A DNA stretch of 64,000 nt from Halioglobus maricola (GCF_009388985.1 NZ_CP036422.1:3982501-4046500), one strand, 5' to 3'; counted from the stretch's first letter, positions 35,703 through 44,562 are shown. Numbers and translations are program-made. The notes: generated by a model not told the origin, from the sequence alone.

Positions 35703-37147
35703 CGATCGACAGCCGGGCTGTCCAGCCTGGCTGCCGTATCCGCCATGCGGGCCTGCAGCCAGTATATTTCATAGTCATTCCGCAGGCCGTGCTCCGCAGC
35801 ATCTAGCAGTATTCCCAGCGCCTGCTGACGCTGGTTGAGAGCCTCAATATTGGCCGACTCAGCCGCGAGCACCACTTCCACAACATGCAGCGCCTTCACC
35901 GGCTCGCCCTGCAGAAGATAGTTACGCCCCAGCGCCAGCAAGCTTTCGCTGCCCGCGACTTCAGCGAGATCCGAGTAGATATCGCGTGCCGGGACCGGAT
36001 AAAGCTCGGTCGTGCTGTCGAAGTGGAACCATGTCATGTAGTAGTCGTAGATGCTGCGCACAGCCCAACTCACCTTGCCGTGGTTTTGCACAAGCTCCAG
36101 TTCAGCTGGCAACTGAATCTCTCTCATCAGCGCGTAGACATCCTTACCGGCATTCATCCCGGCGACGGTTTCGTCATGCACGTACTGCACAGCGTCTCGA
36201 ATCCGGCGCATATCTGCGGCGATTTGTGCCTGTCCCGTGGTCGCGTCCAGATGGCTGGGCACGACCGTCTCTATCGGCAATGCGAGCAACAGGTCCAGCG
36301 ACTGCACGTATTCCATGGGCTTGCGAATTTTCTCGCCGCGCATTGTGAAAACATTGGGGAACTGCGGAAATTGCGGTCCGAAAAAGTCACCACTGAAGAG
36401 CATTTTCTGCTGCGGCAGCCACAGCACTACATTGTCTGCGCCTTCCGCACCTGGCGTACCGATTACCTGAAACTCCACGCCACCGAGGGTAAAACTGTGA
36501 GTTTCCCAGTCATCTACCACTACGTCAGGCTCTATACCGCCATAGCGCATCATGGCGATGTCCGGGCGGTCCTCCCAGGCAGGCATCCAGGGAAACAGGG
36601 TGCGGTTCCTGGCGTATTGGTGAGGTTCCAGTTCCATCAGGTAACGCTGTTCTTCCTCGAATTGGTCGTGGGCGATAATCTCCGTGCCTTCCTCGGCAAA
36701 AAAACGTGTGCCGCCAATATGGTCAGCATGTGAGTGACTCAACACGATTTTGCGAATGGGGGCGTCGGAAACAGCCTTAAGCGCTTCCAGTTGCTTAGCC
36801 GTCTGGATCACCAGACCTGTATCGAAAATGACATTGCCCTCATCGGTGACAATCATCATGACATTGCCAACGCCCGTGGCCTGGTAGACGTTTTCCGCCA
36901 ACTTCTTCACTTCGATGGGGCGTTTGATCAATTCGACGGCACTGCCATGTGTCGCCTCACCATCGCCCTCGCCACCTAAACGCTTGGTTGCCGCGTCCCC
37001 GATAACATCCAACGCTTTTAACTGCGCCTGCTTCTTGAGCTGGGAGTCCTCATCGAAATAAATCCAGGCACCGCCGGCGACCAACACCGCCAGCGCGATA
37101 ATTACTATTTTGGCTATGGCGCCTTTCTGGGCGTGAGACGTGTTCAT
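35699..37147 (-). CDS. Membrane-anchored MBL protein, alkylsulfatase-like
   Basis: A 482-residue protein with one N-terminal transmembrane segment (about residues 11-30) and a metallo-beta-lactamase domain: LSHSHADHIGG with His138, His140, Asp142 and His143, then SGDFFGP and VVPSHLDATTG. The C-terminal part (YDYYMTWFHFDSTTEL and following helices) resembles the dimerisation region of SdsA1-type alkyl sulfatases. The protein would act in the periplasm or at the membrane. Sulfatase activity is inferred, since many relatives are lactamases or esterases. It is downstream of the DUF3604 gene with an ATGA overlap. Confidence 0.8.
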   Translation of the reverse strand: MNTSHAQKGAIAKIVIIALAVLVAGGAWIYFDEDSQLKKQAQLKALDVIGDAATKRLGGEGDGEATHGSAVELIKRPIEVKKLAENVYQATGVGNVMMIVTDEGNVIFDTGLVIQTAKQLEALKAVSDAPIRKIVLSHSHADHIGGTRFFAEEGTEIIAHDQFEEEQRYLMELEPHQYARNRTLFPWMPAWEDRPDIAMMRYGGIEPDVVVDDWETHSFTLGGVEFQVIGTPGAEGADNVVLWLPQQKMLFSGDFFGPQFPQFPNVFTMRGEKIRKPMEYVQSLDLLLALPIETVVPSHLDATTGQAQIAADMRRIRDAVQYVHDETVAGMNAGKDVYALMREIQLPAELELVQNHGKVSWAVRSIYDYYMTWFHFDSTTELYPVPARDIYSDLAEVAGSESLLALGRNYLLQGEPVKALHVVEVVLAAESANIEALNQRQQALGILLDAAEHGLRNDYEIYWLQARMADTAARLDSPAVDR

Positions 37148-39366
37148 AAACTCTCCTCTTCCAGCGCAGGCTGAAAGTCGACAAAAATGGGGGATGACCA
37201 GGCGCGCTGCTGAGCAGGCGCGACACAGTCTTCTTCGGCAGGCGTGCGAAAATCACCGTAGCAGGGGTTTACCTCAATACAGCGGCCCTCCTCGTCATAC
37301 TCGCAGCGGACATTCTCGGCATTGATCATGCCGGTGGTTTCCTGAATAGCGCGGGCATAATAAATCGCTTCGCGGCCACCACTGGTGAACGTTTCATCGG
37401 TGAATTCCACGGTACAACCCATGGGATCGGGCTCACACTCAAACACTCTCCATGGATCTTCAATCAAGTCAGCCACATCTTCCGTGGCGTTGACCTGTGG
37501 CCGGATTCGCACAACCTCGATCCGGTCAATAAGCTGGCGTTCGTCTCCCGGGTTGTAACACTCACCGCCACAGAGGCTTTCTATGCGCGCCTCGCCCAGG
37601 CCATTGCTGGCGTAGTCGGGGCAACCCGGCAATTGCTTGAACTCACCCATGGCGCTCACCCGGAACTTGGGTGCCTCGCCGGTCATCAGCTCCGAGCCCA
37701 TGGGATAGCGTTGCTCATCGCGGAGCAAATCAAACCAGAGCAGGATTCGGGCACCCGACGTTGCGTATACCTCGCGTCGCTTCAGGCTACCCCAGATGGC
37801 ATTGCGGTCACGCCCAGCACTGTGCGTCGCTACCAGACCACCTGTGAGCCAGAAAGAATTCTGCCGCTCCATATTTCGCGCGTTGACCAAGCTCACGTTC
37901 TCGTTGCCCAGGGGCGTGGAAAAAGGCTCCGGTTCGCGCGTATCCCGCTGTCTGCGAGCGGCCCGGCTGTCCTCCGGCGCACCGAACGATTCAGTCATGA
38001 ACTTGCGGCGCACTTCCTTGTAGCCAGTTCCTGGCTGCCCGCGGTGATTGTCACTGGAGCCAATGAAGCCATAACGAAAGCGAAGCGGATCACGACCAGG
38101 CTCGAAACCGGAGATCGCCAATGCATACTGGGCGGTAGCAGCCGGTCGATGGTCCATAGGTTCGTTAAAACAGTCGACGCAAGTGCCGCAGTTCAGCCAG
38201 TCGACCACAGACTGCCCTGGCACAGTCAGGTGGCCGGAATTACCCGCGTCCACAAAATTCTGCCGCGCCTCGAAGTCGCGCCTCTGGCACTCCTGAGCGT
38301 CTTCGCCTGCGGCCTCACAGCGCTCACGAATAATCTGGCCTGCGCGATAACAACAGGGCATATAGTCATCGCTCGGCTCGGGACACATCAGGCCACCATC
38401 GTCGCCCTTGACCGAAGCTCGCCATTGGCGGTACTCCTCAGAGTTACCATGGCCCGAGTAGAGCTCAAACAATATCTGGCGATCCGGGTCATGTTGCGCC
38501 CTGTTCAACTGCTTGTCGAAAGAGGTGCTTGCAGGCGTATTCATGCCCCATGAGTTACCGTGAGGAATAACAATGCTGTCGAAGCCCCACTCATCCAACT
38601 TGGTGAAAAGCTCGCGCGGGTCGTCAGCCACCTCAAGGCAATCACCAGGCAGCTCACGTGTATCGACGTCTTTCTCACAAACCGGGGTGTCGGCGATTTC
38701 GTCGTAGTAGCCCTGGATACCCAGATAGAACTCGCGATTCTCGAAGTCCGCCAGAGACATCATTAACTGAGCCAATCTTCCCATGGGCGCCTGAGCCAGG
38801 CGTTGACGGGGCGCAGCGATCGCCCGCGCCGGGACATCGGCATCGTCAGTATCGAGAAAAATCACGTTCTTGTGACCGTAGTGTTTGCTGGGATCTGTGG
38901 CCACCTGACTCCACTCCCAGCCGAGAAAACTGACCATATCAGGATTAGCGGAGTCGCCCGCCGCCGCATTGCATTCGCGTATGCTTTGCCGGGTCTCGGC
39001 CCAGCGACGCGGGGTTATTCCCTCGGCGTGGTCATTGATAGACCAGAAATCCAGGGCGGCACAATAGCGCGCGAAGTCACAGGCATCGGCCGGCGGGTGC
39101 AGGCCTGAACCCCCGGTTAGCGGCAGCGACATAATGAAGGCGTCCGGCGAGAACGTGGTATGCACATGCAGGTCACCGAACAGAACCTGGCTGTCACCGC
39201 CATCATCAGACGGCGACTCATAACGGGCCTCCCGCTCAGCCACTACCGCCGTATCGAGAGACTCGCCGGCAATATCACCGCGCCCCTCGGGCTCGGCGCT
39301 ACAGGCCGCAAGCAGCAGACAGCCAAGCACTGCCGCGCCCATTTTCTCATACCATTGTCGCTTCAC
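37144..39366 (-). CDS. DUF3604 lipoprotein
   Basis: A 740-residue protein of the DUF3604 family, abundant in marine bacteria. After a lipoprotein signal (GAAVLGCLLLAAC) comes FGDLHVHTTFSPDAF, a PHP-like metal site with two histidines, then FWSINDHAEGITP, WEWSQVATD and GSSDNHRGQPGTGYKE. These metal-binding segments suggest a PHP-superfamily phosphoesterase- or amidohydrolase-like enzyme, but no activity is established. Several cysteine pairs in the middle point to an oxidising periplasm. The start is taken as GTG at 39366 because GAGG lies five bases upstream and it supplies a positively charged signal (MKRQWYEKM); an ATG at 39342 is an alternative. It overlaps the alkylsulfatase-like gene. 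Confidence 0.82.
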   Translation of the reverse strand: MKRQWYEKMGAAVLGCLLLAACSAEPEGRGDIAGESLDTAVVAEREARYESPSDDGGDSQVLFGDLHVHTTFSPDAFIMSLPLTGGSGLHPPADACDFARYCAALDFWSINDHAEGITPRRWAETRQSIRECNAAAGDSANPDMVSFLGWEWSQVATDPSKHYGHKNVIFLDTDDADVPARAIAAPRQRLAQAPMGRLAQLMMSLADFENREFYLGIQGYYDEIADTPVCEKDVDTRELPGDCLEVADDPRELFTKLDEWGFDSIVIPHGNSWGMNTPASTSFDKQLNRAQHDPDRQILFELYSGHGNSEEYRQWRASVKGDDGGLMCPEPSDDYMPCCYRAGQIIRERCEAAGEDAQECQRRDFEARQNFVDAGNSGHLTVPGQSVVDWLNCGTCVDCFNEPMDHRPAATAQYALAISGFEPGRDPLRFRYGFIGSSDNHRGQPGTGYKEVRRKFMTESFGAPEDSRAARRQRDTREPEPFSTPLGNENVSLVNARNMERQNSFWLTGGLVATHSAGRDRNAIWGSLKRREVYATSGARILLWFDLLRDEQRYPMGSELMTGEAPKFRVSAMGEFKQLPGCPDYASNGLGEARIESLCGGECYNPGDERQLIDRIEVVRIRPQVNATEDVADLIEDPWRVFECEPDPMGCTVEFTDETFTSGGREAIYYARAIQETTGMINAENVRCEYDEEGRCIEVNPCYGDFRTPAEEDCVAPAQQRAWSSPIFVDFQPALEEESL

Positions 39367-39516
39367 CGGAGACCTCGGCAATCAAAAGATAAGGCAATTG
39401 TATTATAATTATCTGAAACTGGCACGCCGCCACCTCTCTAAATGCGTCTAGAGACCAGAATAGCAGACCGGCGAGAGCGAGAGGGGCCTCTGGGGAGAAG
39501 CCCAGGAGAGGAGAAA

Positions 39517-39551
39517 CCAGGGGCGCCGGCTAAACCGGCGCTAGACCCTGG
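39517..39551 (-). terminator. Long stem-loop after the AlgP-like gene
   Basis: CCAGGG (39517) and GCGCCGG (39523) pair with CCGGCGC (39535-39541) and CCCTGG (39546-39551), giving 13 base pairs with a 5-base loop and a 4-base bulge. On the minus strand it is followed by TTTCTCCTC, a modest T-rich stretch. It stands 8 bases after the stop of the lysine-rich gene and probably ends its transcript. Confidence 0.5.
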
Positions 39552-39559
39552 GAGAAATT

Positions 39560-40165
39560 TTACTTCTTGGCTGGCGCTTTTTTCCTGGCAGCTTTCTTTT
39601 TGGGAGCAGCTTTCTTCTTGGCGGCTGCTTTCTTCTTCGGTGCAGCCTTCTTCTTGGCAGTTACTTTCTTCTTGGCTGCAGCCTTTTTCTTGGGCGCAGC
39701 TTTCTTCTTCGCAGCGGCCTTCTTCTTCGGTGCAGCTTTCTTTTTAGCCGCAGGTTTCTTCTTGGTCTTCGAAGCTGCTTTTTCTACAACGCTCGCAGCC
39801 TGATCAGCAGCCTTGGCCTTGCGCGCCTCGAGTATGGCATCAGCTTTTACGCTGGTGTAGTTTTGCGCGGCCTCGTATGCAGCGACTGTGATCTTACCAA
39901 CGGCTTCAGCGAGATCTTGCACCTGCTTCATCAGCGCATCGACTTTCTGCTGATTGGCAGGCGTCGCCTTTTTCTTTGCCGCTGCTCGCGCTTTCTTCAA
40001 ACGCGCGCTTGCGGTTGAATGACGCTTGCGCGCTGCCTGCAACTCGCGCTTGGCACGTGCGTTGGCTTTTTCAGATTCGGACACAAGCTTCTTGCGAAGC
40101 TGCTCTACTTTTTTGTTGGCGTTTTCAGCCATTTTGGTGGCCTGGGCCAGTTCTTTTTCCAACAT
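39560..40165 (-). CDS. Histone H1/AlgP-like lysine-alanine-rich DNA-binding protein
   Basis: A 201-residue protein. Residues 1-100 are charged and heptad-like (MLEKELAQATKMAENANKK onward), predicting a coiled coil. From about residue 130 to the end it is almost only Lys, Ala and Pro in repeats of the type AAPKKKAAAKKK. This composition is that of eukaryotic H1 tails and of AlgP (AlgR3) in pseudomonads, which bind DNA non-specifically. A nucleoid role is inferred. The start is uncertain: ATG at 40165 has GGAG 11 bases upstream, while an in-frame ATG at 40204 lacks any ribosome site. It is divergent from the DsbA-fold gene. Confidence 0.8.
   Translation of the reverse strand: MLEKELAQATKMAENANKKVEQLRKKLVSESEKANARAKRELQAARKRHSTASARLKKARAAAKKKATPANQQKVDALMKQVQDLAEAVGKITVAAYEAAQNYTSVKADAILEARKAKAADQAASVVEKAASKTKKKPAAKKKAAPKKKAAAKKKAAPKKKAAAKKKVTAKKKAAPKKKAAAKKKAAPKKKAARKKAPAKK
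39585..39765 (-). repeat. Degenerate repeats coding the Lys/Ala/Pro tail
   Basis: The 3' third of the AlgP-like gene is an imperfect tandem repetition of 9-12 base units (for example CTTCTTCGGTGCAGC on the plus strand) encoding AAPKKK and AAAKKK blocks. The units vary at third positions, so the array looks old rather than freshly slipped. Lengths are multiples of three, so gain or loss of units would keep the frame. Confidence 0.75.
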
Positions 40166-40328
40166 TGCTTCACACGCTCCGTAGGTTTTTAGTAGATACC
40201 GCATTTGTAGTGTAGGCTGATTTTCAACCAATGTAACGCTTATTTTTTGATCAGCATCAAGGGTGCACAAACCGCGTTTCGATTTAAAATATTCTGCACT
40301 TGGAACTGTTCGCGCAATGGAGAAAAAG

Positions 40329-40988
40329 ATGCCGGAAAAAATCTCTATCGATTACTACAGTGACACTCTCTGTGTATGGGCATGGATAGCACAGCCTCGA
40401 CTGGAAGAGCTCGACTCAAAATGGGGCGAGCAGATTGAGATAAATCATCACTTCGTCGACATCTTCGGCAACAGCAACAAAAAAATTCCTGCGCGGTGGG
40501 GGGAAACCGACGGCTATGAGAAGTTTGCAGCCCACGTTGAACACTCCGCGGCAGAATTCGAACGCGCTACGGTAAATCCGTCAATCTGGCGTGACACCAG
40601 GCCAAACTCTTCGGCACAATCACACCTGCTGCTACGCGCAGCCGGCACTGGCCCTGACGCTGCGCAACTGCCTATGCTCGCACTCGCTATACGCAAGGCC
40701 TTTTTTTGCGACGCGCAGAACATCAGCGACATGGAAGTGCTATTTTCAATCGCAGAAGAACAGAATTTCGACGTCAATCATTTACGCAAGAGCCTGCAAG
40801 ACGGCTCGGCACTCGCTGCTCTCACATCCGATCTGAAGCAGGCCATCGACCTTGGCGTGCGCGGCAGCCCAACCTGGATCCTGAATTCTGGCCGGCAGGT
40901 GCTCTACGGCAACGTGGGCTATAGAATCCTCAATGCCAACATCGAAGAACTTCTGGCCCACCCCTCGGATGAAGCCAGCTGGTGCTGA
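40329..40988 (+). CDS. DsbA-family thioredoxin-fold protein (HCCA isomerase-like)
   Basis: A 219-residue protein of the DsbA/2-hydroxychromene-2-carboxylate isomerase superfamily: an N-terminal strand with DYYSDTLCVWAWIAQP, an inserted helical domain and the cis-proline segment GVRGSPTWILN. The usual CxxC is replaced by a single Cys in LCVWAW, so it is not an ordinary disulfide oxidase. Glutathione-dependent isomerase or kappa-class GST-like roles are more likely. There is no signal peptide, so it is cytosolic. The ATG at 40329 is set by GGAG a few bases upstream; an ATG at 40317 is possible. A bidirectional terminator follows. Confidence 0.78.
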   Translation: MPEKISIDYYSDTLCVWAWIAQPRLEELDSKWGEQIEINHHFVDIFGNSNKKIPARWGETDGYEKFAAHVEHSAAEFERATVNPSIWRDTRPNSSAQSHLLLRAAGTGPDAAQLPMLALAIRKAFFCDAQNISDMEVLFSIAEEQNFDVNHLRKSLQDGSALAALTSDLKQAIDLGVRGSPTWILNSGRQVLYGNVGYRILNANIEELLAHPSDEASWC

Positions 40989-40998
40989 AATAGCAGGC

Positions 40999-41027
40999 AA
41001 AAAAAAAGCCGCCCATAAGGGCGGCTT
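40999..41027 (-). terminator. Rho-independent terminator of the cytochrome operon
   Basis: GCCGCCC (41008-41014) and GGGCGGC (41019-41025) form a 7-bp stem with loop ATAA, extended by A-T pairs. On the minus strand it is followed by nine T residues (the A run at 40999-41007). It lies 26 bases after the stop of the beta-helix-cytochrome gene and 10 bases after the DsbA-fold gene, so it may serve both strands. Confidence 0.88.
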
Positions 41028-41052
41028 GGAAAATCATCGCTTGTAACGCGAT

Positions 41053-42576
41053 TTAGTTCTTGAGCTTCAACATGAACTCCGCAGCAGCCAGACGAGTCTC
41101 TTCGTCCAGGTGTGACTGCGGCGGCATCTCAGGATAGTCATCGCGCTTCTTGACCGGGTTGGCGGCGTAAGCGGCGATACCTTCTGGGTTGTCCATGTAG
41201 AGCGCCTGTACGATCTGAGTCGGGGGACCAATCATCCGAGAACTATAGGCGTGGCAACCAGCACATACGCCGTAGTAAGCCAGTTTACCCACATCCATGT
41301 TCGGATCATCCTTACGGGGAGCAACCGGATCCGGCAGCATGTAGGTAGGCACGTTGGCGGTACTGTCGAAGTCGCACTCAGTGTACTTGTCCAGGCCAAC
41401 AGTGCGGTAGCGGTTGCGATCGAGAATGCAACCATCGTCCATACCGACCGTATCAATAACGTCCTGACCTTCTGTCTTCAGCTTGGTCGCGAGAAACGCC
41501 TGCACCAACTTTGTTGGATTCTTGCCGTTGTCCAGCATCAGGTTATTGAGAATTTTCGGACGGTTGGGGTAGGGGTCGGAATCCGGGTCACGCGCAGCGT
41601 TAGTCGCCAGCGAAAAGTCAGTGAACAGGATGCCCACAGAATCATTTCCGGTAACAATGTTGTTCTCAACAACCACGTCGTCGCAAGCCATGATCAGCAT
41701 GCCCGTACCTTCGGGGATGTTGGACACCAGCGAACCGGGGATCGCAAAGTTTTCGTGATTATTGTTGACCACAAAGTTGTTGCGAATAATTACGTCGCCA
41801 CAATCCTTGATTGGCAGGCCCGGAGTGATGAACGCGAGAATACCGCCGGTGTTGTCGTAAACATAGTTTGCTTCAACCAGAGCTTTGCGGCTGTTCTCGA
41901 TCTCGATACCGGCAACACTCTCGAATACCTGATTGTAAACAACATCGATATTGTCAGACATACCGACGTAGATCGCTGCGTCTTCAATACCGGAAATTAC
42001 GTTGTGAGATACCAGACCGTTCTTGCCCAACTGGGGGAAGATGCCGTAGACGCCAGTGTCGATAACGAAGTTGTTACGGATAATGAAGTTGTTACCCGCC
42101 TGCCCCATGATGCCATTACCCTTGTAGCGAGTGATGTACATGTTCTCGACAGTAAATCCGTTGCCAGAATAGAGGACAGCGTCGTTCAGCACGCCTTCAC
42201 CATCCATTACAGGGTATTCACCCTGCTCGATCACACCGGACAAAGTGATATTGTCCTTGTCGACATAGACAGTCTCTTTGTACGTGCCGGGCATCACCTT
42301 GATGGTCGCGCCAGGCTGAGCGGCCTTGACCGCATCCTGGATAGACTCACCATCTTTAACAATGATCAACTCGCCACTGGCAGGGGTCTTCAGGCTGCGG
42401 ATCTGGGCACTTGCAACGCCCGCGGCAGCCAATTCTTCTGCACCGCTAGAGTTGAAAGCGGCCTTGGGTGCTTCCGGCACCTTGATGACAGTAGGCTCAG
42501 GCGTGTTGGAGTTGCCGAGGTAATAGCCTCCCGCCAACAAAACCACGGCTCCTACTGCAGCTACTAGTTTATTCAT
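41053..42576 (-). CDS. Parallel beta-helix protein fused to a cytochrome c domain
   Basis: A 507-residue exported protein with an N-terminal hydrophobic anchor (MNKLVAAVGAVVLLAGGYYL). Residues from about 70 to 360 are right-handed beta-helix coils: repeated segments such as NNFIIRNNFVIDTGVYGI, NGLVSHNVISGIEDAAIYVG and DDVVVENNIVTGNDSVGILF, as in the TIGR03805-type family. The C-terminal 80 residues are a cytochrome c with CAGCH at 438-442 and a Met in EMPPQS as likely axial ligand. It overlaps the MauG-like gene by 8 bases and ends the operon. A beta-helix (polysaccharide-type scaffold) joined to an electron-transfer heme is unusual. Function unknown; redox chemistry on a bound polymer or surface ligand is a guess. 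Confidence 0.85.
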   Translation of the reverse strand: MNKLVAAVGAVVLLAGGYYLGNSNTPEPTVIKVPEAPKAAFNSSGAEELAAAGVASAQIRSLKTPASGELIIVKDGESIQDAVKAAQPGATIKVMPGTYKETVYVDKDNITLSGVIEQGEYPVMDGEGVLNDAVLYSGNGFTVENMYITRYKGNGIMGQAGNNFIIRNNFVIDTGVYGIFPQLGKNGLVSHNVISGIEDAAIYVGMSDNIDVVYNQVFESVAGIEIENSRKALVEANYVYDNTGGILAFITPGLPIKDCGDVIIRNNFVVNNNHENFAIPGSLVSNIPEGTGMLIMACDDVVVENNIVTGNDSVGILFTDFSLATNAARDPDSDPYPNRPKILNNLMLDNGKNPTKLVQAFLATKLKTEGQDVIDTVGMDDGCILDRNRYRTVGLDKYTECDFDSTANVPTYMLPDPVAPRKDDPNMDVGKLAYYGVCAGCHAYSSRMIGPPTQIVQALYMDNPEGIAAYAANPVKKRDDYPEMPPQSHLDEETRLAAAEFMLKLKN

Positions 42577-43771
42577 CGGATTTTTCTCCATCTTTGTAGG
42601 CCCCGGGTACCGGGGGATTATCATGAACCAGCGCCAGGCCCGAGGGCAGGCGCGCAGGTGTTCTGGGTTTGAAACTTTCGTCCGTCAGAGTCTTCAGGAA
42701 ATCCACCAGCCGATCGAGCTCGTCATCGGTCAATTTGGGTTCCCAGATATGCCAATGCAATACCAGCTCTTCGCCTTCCGGAACCGCGTGACCACGACCA
42801 CCAGTATAGAAGGCCACAGTCTCGCGCAGGGTGTCGAAGCGACCTGAGTGCATATAGGGAGCAGTCAGTTCAATATTGCGTAGCGTTGGAATTTTAAAGC
42901 CACCGCGCTGGGTCGGCTCGTTCATGGGGATCTCAGCACCCGGGTCAAAGGGCATACCCTCTGGTTCCGGCGTCCCTATCACCGCCACCTGGCCATTCGT
43001 GAACAACGGCGGTGTATGGCACTCGGCACAGCGGGCGACGAAAGAGCGAAATATATTCATACCCTCGATTTCGGGCTCGGTCAGCGCCTCGTGATAACCA
43101 TGGGCGTACTGGTCATAGCGACTATTGAGCGAAATGAGGCTCACCTGGAACGCGGCTATGGCCGTGTATATTTCATCCAGAGTGATCTCCTGGTCACCCG
43201 GGAATGCCTCTGCGAAAAGGCTGCGGTAAGCGGGAATGCCATTCAGGGTTTCAAGCAGCAGCGCAGGGTTGCCGCCCATCTCGTGCTCGCTGTACAGAGG
43301 CCCCATCGCTTGCTCTTCAAGGCTCGTCGCTCTGCCATCCCAGAACAATGTTTTGAGGAAAGCCACGTTCCACAGGGTAGGCGCTGAACGCGTCACAGTG
43401 TGGCCGTCGATACCCACACTCAGGCCCCGGCCATCAGCGAAGCCCTTGTCCGGGTGGTGGCAAGTCGCACAGCTCACACTGCCATCGCGTGAAAGCACAG
43501 GGTCAAAAAAGAGGAAGCGTCCCAGGTCGGTCTGCTGAGGTGTAAACCCGTCGCGCCACTCAGGCAAACCCGTCGAAGGGCCTCCCATGCCAGCACCTTG
43601 CAGCGAATTGTAGAGTTGATACAGGCTGCGCAATTCACAGTGACCCGCATCCAGCTCAAAGCCTGGCGGACAGTCAGCGCTCAGGGTGAACTGTACTGGC
43701 GTTTCAGCCCAGCTTGCCACGCTCAGCAACACTGTCAGTACTGCGAAAGGTCTCAATAGAGAGATCAGCAT
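42569..43771 (-). CDS. Diheme cytochrome c peroxidase/MauG family protein
   Basis: A 400-residue periplasmic protein with signal peptide MLISLLRPFAVLTVLLSVASWA. The first heme motif is CATCHHPDKGFADG (Cys101, Cys104, His105), the second CAECHTPPLFTNG about 150 residues later; GRFDTLRETVAFYTGGRG is also characteristic. Members reduce hydrogen peroxide or, like MauG, use high-valent hemes to oxidise a protein partner. The gene lies between the diheme c4-like cytochrome (12 bases upstream) and the beta-helix-cytochrome gene (8-base overlap). An electron path among the three is likely. Confidence 0.92.
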   Translation of the reverse strand: MLISLLRPFAVLTVLLSVASWAETPVQFTLSADCPPGFELDAGHCELRSLYQLYNSLQGAGMGGPSTGLPEWRDGFTPQQTDLGRFLFFDPVLSRDGSVSCATCHHPDKGFADGRGLSVGIDGHTVTRSAPTLWNVAFLKTLFWDGRATSLEEQAMGPLYSEHEMGGNPALLLETLNGIPAYRSLFAEAFPGDQEITLDEIYTAIAAFQVSLISLNSRYDQYAHGYHEALTEPEIEGMNIFRSFVARCAECHTPPLFTNGQVAVIGTPEPEGMPFDPGAEIPMNEPTQRGGFKIPTLRNIELTAPYMHSGRFDTLRETVAFYTGGRGHAVPEGEELVLHWHIWEPKLTDDELDRLVDFLKTLTDESFKPRTPARLPSGLALVHDNPPVPGAYKDGEKSDE

Positions 43772-43783
43772 CTTGCTAGTGCC

Positions 43784-44410
43784 CTACTCACCCAGACCGT
43801 GGAGGTAGGCAACGACGTCACGTACCGCCTGCTCATCAGGCAGGATCATCGCCATGGCGCGCATCTGTTTGCCCGTCTTGTCATCGGGGTGTGCCCCGCG
43901 AGCGCCGCTGCGGAAAGCCAACAACTGCGCTTCCAGATACCAGTCATCACCACCGGCCAGGCGAGGGGAATTCAATGCAGGGTTGCCCACGGCACCTGCG
44001 CCGTGGCAGGCGCCGCAGAACTGGTTGTAGTAGTCAGCACCCATGGTGGCGTCGCCTTCTACACTTGCAGCGGATGCCGGGCTTTCGAGACCGGCAATGT
44101 AGGCGGCCACGTTCGCCACTGCTGCATCGTCAGCCAGCACCGCGGCCATTGGCGCCATAGTCATCGCTGTAGGAGTAGCGCCTTGGCCACCACGCACACC
44201 GGAACGGAATTTGTTCAGCTGGGCAGCAACATAGACTTGCTCCAGATGGTTTATACGCGGCGCACTCATGGCTTTGTTGCCCTGGCCGTTGTCGCCGTGA
44301 CAGGCCACGCAGGTGGCGTAGCTTGCCGCACCGGCAGCGGCATCGCCCTCTGCGAATGATGGCGCGGCGGCAAACGCGATGCTGGCTAGTAAAATAGTTG
44401 TTCTGATCAT
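43784..44410 (-). CDS. Diheme cytochrome c, c4-like
   Basis: A 208-residue periplasmic cytochrome with signal peptide MIRTTILLASIAFAAAPSFA and two homologous halves. The heme motifs are CVACH at residues 34-38 and CGACH around 130, each followed by the pattern HGDNGQGN or HGAGAVGN and by MSAPRINHL or LNSPRLAG. AMTMAPMAAVL and MRAMAMIL probably supply Met ligands. This is the cytochrome c4 layout, an electron donor to terminal oxidases or peroxidases. GGGAGAAAG precedes the ATG. It heads the three-gene cytochrome operon. Confidence 0.93.
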   Translation of the reverse strand: MIRTTILLASIAFAAAPSFAEGDAAAGAASYATCVACHGDNGQGNKAMSAPRINHLEQVYVAAQLNKFRSGVRGGQGATPTAMTMAPMAAVLADDAAVANVAAYIAGLESPASAASVEGDATMGADYYNQFCGACHGAGAVGNPALNSPRLAGGDDWYLEAQLLAFRSGARGAHPDDKTGKQMRAMAMILPDEQAVRDVVAYLHGLGE

Positions 44411-44562
44411 GGAGCTTTCTCCCGTTGGGGCACAGTCTTGCGGCCCAGCTTGTATCAGTTGAGGCCTCGTATAATAATTCTGAAAATTAAACGTAGCTGA
44501 AAAAGCCCTCCCATGCCTGATAGAGTGTGGAATCTGTCACAATCCGGGCGGGACAAGTGGCC

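Noticed and set aside
39585..39765. Tandem repeats as an intergenic or mobile repeat element
   Set aside because: They are coding, in the lysine-rich tail of the AlgP-like protein, with lengths in multiples of three.
41251..42567. Long open frame (438 codons) on the plus strand opposite the beta-helix gene
   Set aside because: It is antisense to a protein with clear beta-helix repeats, a signal anchor and a heme motif; the antisense product shows no recognisable domain.
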